Source: Cyclobacterium amurskyense (GTDB taxonomy: Bacteria > Bacteroidota > Bacteroidia > Cytophagales > Cyclobacteriaceae). From it: a stretch of DNA of 64,000 nt. Shown piece by piece: positions 28,647 to 36,055 of the stretch. Numbering within the stretch: the stretch's first letter is position 1; each line of letters opens with the position of its first letter. Made by a program: the position numbers and the translations under genes. Under the pieces are notes generated by a model. That model made no database searches, was not told where the DNA came from, and saw only the letters and a program-made list of their open reading frames with translations. The DNA lies in contig NZ_CP012040.1 of the NCBI RefSeq assembly GCF_001050135.1, positions 4,543,001-4,607,000 of the forward strand, given 5' to 3'.

Positions 28647-29183
28647 ATGCGTATCGCGTTTTTGCTTGCCTGTTGTTTTTTCTTATTTGGGTTTTATGAG
28701 AAAGAGGCCTTGATTATCAATCAAACAGAAATCATTGTGAAAGGAAAAACTACCTTTGGCAGTTTTGAATGTAGCTATGAACACCAAGGCAAGCGCGATA
28801 CGCTACTTTTTGATAGCAAGTCTACGGGCATTACTTCATTAGATTTTGAAATTCCAATTACAGCGTTTGGCTGTGGAAACTTTTTATTGAACAGCGATTT
28901 TAAGAAAACCCTCAAGGCTGAAGAATACCCTTTGTGTCTGGTTTCCGTAAATAATCTTCAAAGAGGTTCACAGGCTATCGTTGGAGACATTTATTTGCAA
29001 ATGGCAGGAAAAGAACTTTATTTGGAAAGCGAAACTTTTTACAAATTAAAAGATAGATTACAGGGTACCCTACATCTTTCTACTGAGGAATTGGGCTTGG
29101 ATGCCATAAGTCGCTTAGGCGGCCTTGTAAAAGTAGAAGAAACAATTGACTTGGAAATCAACCTGTATTTGGAGGGATCCTGA
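28647..29183 (+). CDS. YceI-like protein, divergent
   Basis: The 178-residue protein has a short signal segment (MRIAFLLACCFFLFGFYEKEA). The rest aligns by pattern to YceI: IIVKGKTTFGSFECSY, then LDFEIPITAFGCGNFLLNSDFKKTLKAEEYPLCLV and GDIYLQMAGKELYL. Compared with the first YceI gene, the usual HPEITF reads YPLCLV, and Cys residues are more common. It is probably a paralogue adapted to the barrel protein between them. It closes the operon. The family call is moderately secure. Confidence 0.6.
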   Translation: MRIAFLLACCFFLFGFYEKEALIINQTEIIVKGKTTFGSFECSYEHQGKRDTLLFDSKSTGITSLDFEIPITAFGCGNFLLNSDFKKTLKAEEYPLCLVSVNNLQRGSQAIVGDIYLQMAGKELYLESETFYKLKDRLQGTLHLSTEELGLDAISRLGGLVKVEETIDLEINLYLEGS

Positions 29184-29551
29184 TTGATACTGATTTTTAT
29201 ATTGGGTTATATTGCAACAGTGACCGGGCTGAGTCGGAGTAATCCTAAAATAGTGCGACACTTTAACGGTTGCTGAGCGGAGCTGAAGCCATCGATCAAT
29301 TGAACCATTCAATATTCCCTTAATTAGATAGTACTTTTTAGTATCGAACTTTCAAGTTTGATCAAATTTGCTCTTAAGGCCAATATCCTTCCAGAATTTT
29401 GGTATTCTTTATACCTTAATGGCGAGCGGTTTTTATAAAAATCTTAACTTTACAAGGAGGCGATCAAATTAGTGTTTTGATTAGACTTATACAATTGCTA
29501 AATCCCTGATGGATTAGCAAATAACAATTAATAGACATACCCATCATTCCA
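29184..29551. other. intergenic region with 5' leader hairpin
   Basis: No coding potential was found. Near the acetylesterase start there is a hairpin (29495-29520, TTGCTAAATCC with GGATTAGCAA, one bulged base), about 31 bases before the ATG at 29552. Confidence 0.5.
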
Positions 29552-30292
29552 ATGAAAATAATTTCCCTGATACTTACTCTTTTTTGGTTTGCTTCATCTA
29601 TTGAAGATTTTCGCGCCACCCATGTCTTTATGATTGGGGATTCTACCATGGCGAACAAACCTGAGCGTAACCTGCCTGAATATGGTTGGGGACAGGTTTT
29701 AAATCATTTTTTCACCGATGCCATCGTTGTGGACAACCACGCAAAAAATGGAAGAAGCTCCAAAAGTTTTATTGACGAAGGATCTTGGGAAAAGGTGATT
29801 ACCCAAGTGCAGAAAGGTGATTACGTGATCATACAATTCGGTCATAATGACCAAAAATCGGATACAGCAAGATATACCGGGCCTTTTGATACCTATCAAG
29901 ATAACCTTAAAAGATTTATAAATGAAACAAAGGAAAAAGGGGGCATTCCTATTCTCTGCACTTCTATAGTCCGCAGGCTATTCAATGAGAATGGCACTTT
30001 GAGAGATTCCCATGGGGATTATTTGACAGGAGTAAAGCAGGTAGCCAATGAAACAGGTGTGTATTTTATAGACATGGAGGCCAAAACCAGAAAATTGGTA
30101 GAAAGTATGGGGCAGGAAAAATCAAAACAACTGTACTTATTTTTTGAATCTGGAATTTACCCACACCGGCCAGAAGGTAAGGAGGACAATACCCATTTGT
30201 CGCAACTAGGAGCCTTTACTATAGCTGGTTTGGCAGTAGAGGAAATGAAAGCATTGGACATACCTTTGGTTAAACAATTGGTGGAAAAGTAA
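29552..30292 (+). CDS. SGNH/GDSL hydrolase, rhamnogalacturonan acetylesterase-like
   Basis: The 246-residue protein has an N-terminal hydrophobic leader (MKIISLILTLFWFASS). Block I is FMIGDSTMANKP with nucleophile Ser31. Block II-like is NHAKNGRSSKSF, block III is IIQFGHNDQKSD, and block V is DNTHLSQLGA with Asp212 and His215. This set is characteristic of rhamnogalacturonan acetylesterases, which remove acetyl groups from pectic or other glycans. Length is typical for a single domain. It stands alone between the YceI operon and csaA. Its exact glycan is unknown. Confidence 0.88.
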   Translation: MKIISLILTLFWFASSIEDFRATHVFMIGDSTMANKPERNLPEYGWGQVLNHFFTDAIVVDNHAKNGRSSKSFIDEGSWEKVITQVQKGDYVIIQFGHNDQKSDTARYTGPFDTYQDNLKRFINETKEKGGIPILCTSIVRRLFNENGTLRDSHGDYLTGVKQVANETGVYFIDMEAKTRKLVESMGQEKSKQLYLFFESGIYPHRPEGKEDNTHLSQLGAFTIAGLAVEEMKALDIPLVKQLVEK

Positions 30293-30385
30293 GTCATTGA
30301 CCATCAAATGCACAAAAAATCAGTGTATGGCATAGTTCAGTACAGGCGTTATTGGTTTCACGACCACACTAATTGAGGCAAATAA

Positions 30386-30721
30386 ATGGAAGAATTAACT
30401 TGGGATGACTTTATGAAGGTTGAAATGAGAGTAGGTACAATCCTCTCCGCGGAAACGTTCAAGGAAGCAAGAAACCCTGCTTATAAATTAACAATTGATT
30501 TTGGAGAACATGGTCTAAAGAAAACTTCTGCCCAAATTACAAAGCTATATAAACCAAATGATTTAATTGGCCGACAGGTGATTGCTGTAGTAAATTTCCC
30601 ACCCAAGCAAATCGCAAATATTATGAGTGAATGTTTGATTCTAGGCGGGCTTGGTGAAAATAAGGAAGTAACTTTAATTCAACCGGACAGTGCCATCAAG
30701 AACGGAACCCGAATTGGATAA
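30386..30721 (+). CDS. csaA: CsaA, tRNA-binding-domain protein
   Basis: The 111-residue protein is a single OB-fold tRNA-binding domain: WDDFMKVEMRVGTILSAE at the start, then KLTIDFGEHGLKKTSAQITKLY, IGRQVIAVVNFPPKQIA and MSECLILGG. This matches bacterial CsaA, a cytoplasmic homodimer with chaperone-like and RNA-binding properties. Length is typical. It has no signal peptide, unlike its neighbours. It is followed after 100 bases by the glycosidase-like lipoprotein gene. It is a housekeeping gene within otherwise accessory content. Confidence 0.88.
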   Translation: MEELTWDDFMKVEMRVGTILSAETFKEARNPAYKLTIDFGEHGLKKTSAQITKLYKPNDLIGRQVIAVVNFPPKQIANIMSECLILGGLGENKEVTLIQPDSAIKNGTRIG

Positions 30722-30821
30722 GCCCTTCAAAAAGGAACACTTGTATAAGAAAGTCTTATCTAGTACCCTCAATATCCTTTGCTTTCAAAAACCATTACAT
30801 CAAAAAAAGAAATCATTAAGA

Positions 30822-31883
30822 ATGAAAAACCTATTTTTATCAGTAGCCCTTATGGGTATGACTTTGTCTCTATCCTGTTGTAATCAAAAGGAAATAACCA
30901 TTAAGAAAGAAGTTTCTCAGGAGGTTATGGAGCAAATTTTTGAAGAGGTAAAAACGCCATATAAACATGGGGTAGTTTTTCAGCATCCGGATACAAGTAA
31001 AATGATTGATTCACCAACCATCTTTCGACAAGATGAAGTTTGGTACATGACCTATATTGTTTTCGATGGTCAGGGATATGAGACTTGGTTGGCAGAAAGT
31101 AAGGATCTACTACAATGGGAGTCAAAAGGGAAGATAATGTCATTTACAGAAAATACCTGGGATGCCAATCAAAAAGCTGGCTATGTTTCGCTTGTCAATA
31201 CGGAATGGGGAGGAGATTATAGTGTGGAAAAGTTTGAGGATCAATACTGGATGAGCTATTTGGGAGGTAATTCAACTGGTTATGAATCTGGAACACTGAA
31301 AATAGGCATGGCAAACACCACAGCATTGACAGCTACAGAAGAATGGAAAACAAATGATCGCCCTCTATTATCGCCAGAGGATGAGGATGTTCGTTGGTTT
31401 GAAAACAAAACAATATACAAAAGCCTGGTGATTCGGGACAATGAAATGGATACGGGACATCCTTTCGTCATGTATTACAATGCCAAAGGTGATACCGCCA
31501 ACTATGAGAGTATAGGAATGGCTGTTTCTGATGACATGATATCATGGAAACGCTTTGGTGAGGACCCTGTCATTACAAGAGGCAAAGGCATTTGTGGAGA
31601 CGCTCAAATTGCAAAGTTCAATGATATTTATATCATGTTTTATTTTGGGGCCTTTTGGAAACCTGGTGCTTTTGAAAGGTTTGCCTGTTCTTACGATTTA
31701 ATTAACTGGACCGACTGGGAAGGGGAAGACCTTATAGCTCCCTCAGAAGATTTTGACGAAAAGTATGCCCATAAGCCTTGGGTGATAAAATGGGATGGTG
31801 TGGTTTATCATTTTTACAATGCAGTGGGTAGCGAAGGTAGAGTAATTGCCTTGGCCACATCAAAAGACCTAAAAAATAACTAA
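30822..31883 (+). CDS. beta-propeller glycosidase-like lipoprotein (GH43/GH32-type fold)
   Basis: The ATG at 30822 is chosen because it starts a lipoprotein signal (MKNLFLSVALMGMTLSLSCC). A frame open further upstream would overlap csaA. The 353-residue product shows five-bladed-propeller phrases: DSPTIFRQDEVWYMTYIVFD, TWLAESKDLLQWESKG, SIGMAVSDDMISWKRFGEDP, CGDAQIAKFNDIYIMFYFGA and HKPWVIKWDGVVYHFYNA. These fit GH43, GH32 or GH130-like enzymes, with acidic residues in blades (Asp of DSP, Asp of CGDAQ, and Lys/Pro of HKPW). Exact family and substrate cannot be fixed by eye. A role in trimming plant or algal oligosaccharides is inferred. Confidence 0.7.
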   Translation: MKNLFLSVALMGMTLSLSCCNQKEITIKKEVSQEVMEQIFEEVKTPYKHGVVFQHPDTSKMIDSPTIFRQDEVWYMTYIVFDGQGYETWLAESKDLLQWESKGKIMSFTENTWDANQKAGYVSLVNTEWGGDYSVEKFEDQYWMSYLGGNSTGYESGTLKIGMANTTALTATEEWKTNDRPLLSPEDEDVRWFENKTIYKSLVIRDNEMDTGHPFVMYYNAKGDTANYESIGMAVSDDMISWKRFGEDPVITRGKGICGDAQIAKFNDIYIMFYFGAFWKPGAFERFACSYDLINWTDWEGEDLIAPSEDFDEKYAHKPWVIKWDGVVYHFYNAVGSEGRVIALATSKDLKNN

Positions 31884-32121
31884 TTAATTAAGGTGAGATT
31901 ATTCAGGAAATTTGATTGAGCTAAGCTTATTTAGTGAGATCGGACCCTGCTTTTAAGACATAACCACCATTCAAAGAGAATGCTATTTTTGCAATAGTAA
32001 AAGCATTATGAAAATGGCGTAGCTCAGACTTTGGGCTTTGTTCACTTTCTTTATTTTTTTATTATAACTAAGGGGGAATACGAATTCGGTTGTCATTAGA
32101 TAAACAAAAGAAACTTATCTT

Positions 32122-34476
32122 ATGAAAACTGGAGTATTTGGCCTGTTTATCTTCGCCACTTTTTTGATAGTAAATGCAGTTTACGCTCAAAGCCCTAATC
32201 AAACGATAAGGGGGAGAGTTGTGGATACTGATAGTAAAAGTGCCATTCCTTTTGCTAATATCACGATTGACGATTCTAATCCATTAATTGGAGTAACCTC
32301 TGATATTGATGGAAATTTCAAAATTGAGAATGTAGCGGTAGGCCGCATTACCCTGGCAGTTTCTAGTTTGGGCTATGAAAGGGTAACCGTTCCAAATATT
32401 TTACTAATATCCGGTAAGGAGACTGTGTTAAACATAGAGATGAAGGAATCCTTTCAGCAATTGGATCAGGTGGAAATAAGGGCTTACAAAAGGGGGGAAT
32501 CGACCAATGAGATGGCGATAAGTTCCACCAAACAACTCTCCATTGAAGAATCAAAACGGCATGCAGGTGCGATTAGTGATCCGGCAAGGCTTGTGTCTTC
32601 CTTTGCAGGGATAATCAATGAAGGATCTGGTAACAATGACATCATCGTGCGAGGAAATAACCCTCGTTTTATACAGTGGAGATTGGAAGACATTGAAATC
32701 CCTAACCCAAATCATTTTGCCATTGAGGGATTGACAGGAGGTCCTATCAATGCGCTGAACAGCCAAATGCTGGCCAATTCAGAATTTTATTCAGGTGCAT
32801 TTGCCTCTCAATACGGGAATGCATTATCAGGTATTTTTGACATGAAACTCAGAAAAGGCAATGATGAAAAGCAGGAATATAGTTTCTCATTAGGCGTTTT
32901 GGGCTTGGACTTTACTGCAGAAGGCCCTATCAGTAAAAAGAACAAAAGCAGCTATTTGATAAACTACCGTTACTCCACACTTTCCTTGTTGGATGATATC
33001 GGCTTAGTGGACTTTGGTGGAGTTCCTAGGTATCAGGATTTAAGTTTTAAGTTCTATTTCCCAACTGAAAAAGCCGGAATCTTCACCTTGTTTGGATTAG
33101 GGGGAGCAAGTAAAATAGGTTTTGTCACCACGGACGAGGAAGACGAAGAAATCATCCTAGAAGATGGTTCCCAACACAGTCAATTGGCTGTTACAGGGCT
33201 CAAGCATTTTATCCCTTTGGGTAGCAATACCTACTTAAAATCGATTGTCTCTTACGGTTTTAACGGAAGTAAATTGATCGAAAAAAGGCCCTATGAAGAG
33301 GAAATATTAAAAGAATTTTATAACGCTGGGTTGAACAACCAAACGTCCCGGGTATTGTCCACATTACACCATAAAATTAATTCCAAGCACAATTTTCAAG
33401 TAGGGCTAATGTATGCACATAGCAATTTTGATTTTGAAAATACCTATTTCAGCATTCCTGAAAACCAATATTTAAAAGGCCAGGAGAATAAAGGCGCTGC
33501 TGATTTTAGTGAGGGTTATTTCAGCTGGAAATGGAGGATTTCAGAATTGCTAACTGCGGTAAATGGGGTGCATGTTTCCAAAAGTAGCTTGAATGACAAG
33601 GTTTATCTGGAACCTAGGTTGGCTTTGAAATACCAATTGGATGAAACACAAAATATAAATGCCGCTTTTGGCTTACATAGTAAAATGGCATCTTTACCAA
33701 ATCATTATGCGCTGGTGTATCAGCCCAATGGTAATTATGCTATGCCCAATAAACATTTGGAGTTGATGCAGGCTTCCCACTATGTCTTGGGCTATGAGAA
33801 TCTATTGAATAGCAACTTGTTTTTAAAGGTTGAAGCCTACTACCAGCATTTGTATAACATCCCAGTAGAGGACAAAGTAGGGAGTCTCTATTCGTTAATC
33901 AATCAAGATGATTATTTTGTGGATAAAGCCATGGTGAATGAAGGGGAGGGAAAGAATACTGGTTTGGAAGTAACTTTGGAGCGGTATTTTAGCAATCAAT
34001 ATTATTTCTTGCTTACAACATCTCTCTATGATTCGAAGTACAAAGCAAAAGATGGAGACTGGAAAAACTCCAGATACAATGGGAATTATGTAGGTAACTT
34101 TCTGTTTGGAAAGGAATTTACTGTAGGGCGAAAAAACGCCAATGACAAAACCATAGGAATAAACTCAAGAGTTACCCTATTGGGGGGCAGAAGGTATACT
34201 TCTATTGATTTAGAAGAATCCATAAAACAAGAAAAGCAAGTGGAGAATGAAGGTCAATACCTGGGGAATAAGGCAAATGACGTATTCTACCTTAATATAG
34301 CAGTAAGTTACCGTGTAAATAAACAAAAGCTAAGCCATGAGCTCAAGTTGGATATTCAAAACCTGACCAACAACAATACAACGATTGATTATTTCTACAA
34401 TAATGTGAAAAAAGAAATCGATGAAATTCCTCAGCTATCCATGTTTCCAGTAATGAGTTATACGGTCCATTTTTAA
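32122..34476 (+). CDS. TonB-dependent receptor with carboxypeptidase-like domain
   Basis: The 784-residue protein has a signal peptide (to about residue 22, AVYAQ). A regulatory-like domain follows (TIRGRVVDTDSKSAIPFANI, about 27-115). The plug region is about 125-235 (DPARLVSSFAGIINEGSGNNDIIVRGN, then GGPINALNS). The remainder is barrel, ending FPVMSYTVHF. The final Phe and strand periodicity fit an outer-membrane receptor. There is no SusC signature and no SusD gene beside it. It is closed by a strong bidirectional hairpin at 34531-34575. Substrate is unknown; siderophore, peptide or glycan are all possible. Confidence 0.82.
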   Translation: MKTGVFGLFIFATFLIVNAVYAQSPNQTIRGRVVDTDSKSAIPFANITIDDSNPLIGVTSDIDGNFKIENVAVGRITLAVSSLGYERVTVPNILLISGKETVLNIEMKESFQQLDQVEIRAYKRGESTNEMAISSTKQLSIEESKRHAGAISDPARLVSSFAGIINEGSGNNDIIVRGNNPRFIQWRLEDIEIPNPNHFAIEGLTGGPINALNSQMLANSEFYSGAFASQYGNALSGIFDMKLRKGNDEKQEYSFSLGVLGLDFTAEGPISKKNKSSYLINYRYSTLSLLDDIGLVDFGGVPRYQDLSFKFYFPTEKAGIFTLFGLGGASKIGFVTTDEEDEEIILEDGSQHSQLAVTGLKHFIPLGSNTYLKSIVSYGFNGSKLIEKRPYEEEILKEFYNAGLNNQTSRVLSTLHHKINSKHNFQVGLMYAHSNFDFENTYFSIPENQYLKGQENKGAADFSEGYFSWKWRISELLTAVNGVHVSKSSLNDKVYLEPRLALKYQLDETQNINAAFGLHSKMASLPNHYALVYQPNGNYAMPNKHLELMQASHYVLGYENLLNSNLFLKVEAYYQHLYNIPVEDKVGSLYSLINQDDYFVDKAMVNEGEGKNTGLEVTLERYFSNQYYFLLTTSLYDSKYKAKDGDWKNSRYNGNYVGNFLFGKEFTVGRKNANDKTIGINSRVTLLGGRRYTSIDLEESIKQEKQVENEGQYLGNKANDVFYLNIAVSYRVNKQKLSHELKLDIQNLTNNNTTIDYFYNNVKKEIDEIPQLSMFPVMSYTVHF

Positions 34477-34530
34477 CCTATTGCTAAAGCCTTTGGACAA
34501 ATATTGAGTAACCCTAAAAGGTCTTTAATG

Positions 34531-34575
34531 TGTCCCCTTTGTTGCTGTTTATTGCGACAAAGGGGACAAATTTTT
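34531..34575. terminator. bidirectional terminator between convergent genes
   Basis: TGTCCCCTTTGT pairs perfectly with ACAAAGGGGACA around a 14-base loop, followed by AATTTTT. It lies between the TonB receptor and the leftward DUF6807 gene. Confidence 0.8.
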
Positions 34576-34587
34576 ATGTGATCTTTA

Positions 34588-35784
34588 CTACTTCACCAAC
34601 TTAGCCTTAACAGGAGATTTTAAACTCTTATCGATATTTTCAATGACCTCCTGATTGGCTTTTCCATTGGGTATATAATACCTGAATTTGCTCTTATAAC
34701 TGGCACCTGGAGCAATATAGAACTCCCCACCCACCATAGGGGCATATACCCAATAAGGCATAGATGGGTGAACCCTGATAGCTTGTGGATACCTGAAATT
34801 GTCAGGAAATCCAAATACTGTGACACCAGCAGTTTTATTGTCAACTTGGCCAGAAGCAGTTACCCAAGATGCATGAGTATGATTGGCACTTTCATTCGTA
34901 TGGCCCTCAGAGGTGAGAATTTTCCAAGTATTGGTAAAGTTGATGCTGTCTACATTGTTCCATTCTTTACTTCCTCTGAAACCCATTCCTCCATAATGGT
35001 ATTCCAATATGAATAGCGTGTCGGTGCTGGTATTGGTTTGTTCCGAAAATAAATCAAATAGAAAATAGTCCTCTGTTGGATAAACCATAATTGTCCATTT
35101 TTCTCCAAGAACTTCCCCATCCTTAAGACTTAGATGACGCAATTGACTTTCTATAACTGCTGCACTCGCTCCTGCCTCAGCGGTATTCAAACTTACATGT
35201 TCCACCGTACCAGTTTCGGAATGTTGATTCCAGAAGTCTACTTTTTCACCTTTGAACTTTGTATTTACCCAAGCGTTGAAAATTGCGTGATGGTGGGTAT
35301 GTCCTGCTGGAAATGCATCGGTTAGGATTTGCCCAGTCGGACTGTAAAGGGGATGAATCATGCCACTTCTCTTGTAATAGTCTGGCAAACCATTGGGAGG
35401 ATTGGCTACTGCTGTCTGGTAAAAAAGTACTTGCTTGTCATCTGATAAAACCTCTACACCTTCGGATGTTTGATTAACTTTTACACTACCTTTTTCTGTA
35501 GCTGACGATTCTTTCAATTCAAATACAGCATTTGTCTCAGCGAACATATGGTCAATAAAAACCAACAAGTCACCACTAGGTAGTACCTGAGCAGGATAAC
35601 TTTTTTCATTCTCCTTATTTTCCAGTTGATAGTTGCCTTCAATATCCACATCTATAGGGATTACTAAAGGGTAATTTTGTCGCTCAATGCCATCCGCATT
35701 TAATTCAATATTTAAAATTGGGGAGGTAGAGCAGGAGGATAGCCAAATAAGGGTTAGTGGTAAGAGGAGTAATCGAAAAGTCAT
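34588..35784 (-). CDS. DUF6807 ('PmoA-like') lipoprotein
   Basis: The ATG at 35784 starts a lipoprotein signal (MTFRLLLLPLTLIWLSSCST); an upstream ATG at 35850 adds 22 residues. The 398-residue product shows the DUF6807 pattern, which databases often call PmoA: SGMIHPLYSPTGQILTDAFP, HTHHHAIFNAWVNTKF, YHYGGMGFRGSKEWN and HPSMPYWVYAPM. Many such genes sit in glycan loci of Bacteroidota and planctomycetes. The PmoA label does not imply methane oxidation. The His-rich HTHHHA segment may be a metal or sugar site. It is transcribed alone, convergent with the TonB receptor. Confidence 0.75.
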   Translation of the reverse strand: MTFRLLLLPLTLIWLSSCSTSPILNIELNADGIERQNYPLVIPIDVDIEGNYQLENKENEKSYPAQVLPSGDLLVFIDHMFAETNAVFELKESSATEKGSVKVNQTSEGVEVLSDDKQVLFYQTAVANPPNGLPDYYKRSGMIHPLYSPTGQILTDAFPAGHTHHHAIFNAWVNTKFKGEKVDFWNQHSETGTVEHVSLNTAEAGASAAVIESQLRHLSLKDGEVLGEKWTIMVYPTEDYFLFDLFSEQTNTSTDTLFILEYHYGGMGFRGSKEWNNVDSINFTNTWKILTSEGHTNESANHTHASWVTASGQVDNKTAGVTVFGFPDNFRYPQAIRVHPSMPYWVYAPMVGGEFYIAPGASYKSKFRYYIPNGKANQEVIENIDKSLKSPVKAKLVK

Positions 35785-35939
35785 ATTTTCAGTTAAATAC
35801 ATGGAGATAGTTAGAAAAATAAATATCGTCAGGAATGGACATTTATCCAACTATTAATTGATGAGGTAAGTAATGATTTTTTATAAGGCGACAGGTTTTT
35901 ATGGATATTCAGGTGATTTTTGCTTTATTTATAAGAATT

Positions 35940-36034
35940 TAAAAGCCGGATTATACAATGTAATATCCTGATCGTTTTTAGGATGTTATCCCATTAGATA
36001 ATAGATTGTCTATTGCATATTTCGCGTTATACTT
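35940..36034 (+). repeat. dispersed palindromic element A, copy 5, with internal expansion
   Basis: The left end is AAAAGCCGGATTATACAATG. The right end is TAGATTGTCTATTGCATATT followed by TCGCGTTATAC. About 45 extra bases lie between the two halves, including ATCCT and AGGAT arms. The terminal repeats are degraded relative to copy 3. It ends ~20 bases before the M16 protease ATG. Confidence 0.65.
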
Positions 36035-36055
36035 TACAGAATATAATTAGTACAG

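Noticed and set aside
30690..30821. Longer N-terminus for the glycosidase-like gene
   Set aside because: It would overlap csaA and place 44 extra residues before an obvious lipoprotein signal that starts at 30822.
34588..35784. Methane monooxygenase function suggested by the PmoA label
   Set aside because: The DUF6807 lipoprotein has no membrane helices or copper-site pattern of the true enzyme subunit; the label is a database naming habit.
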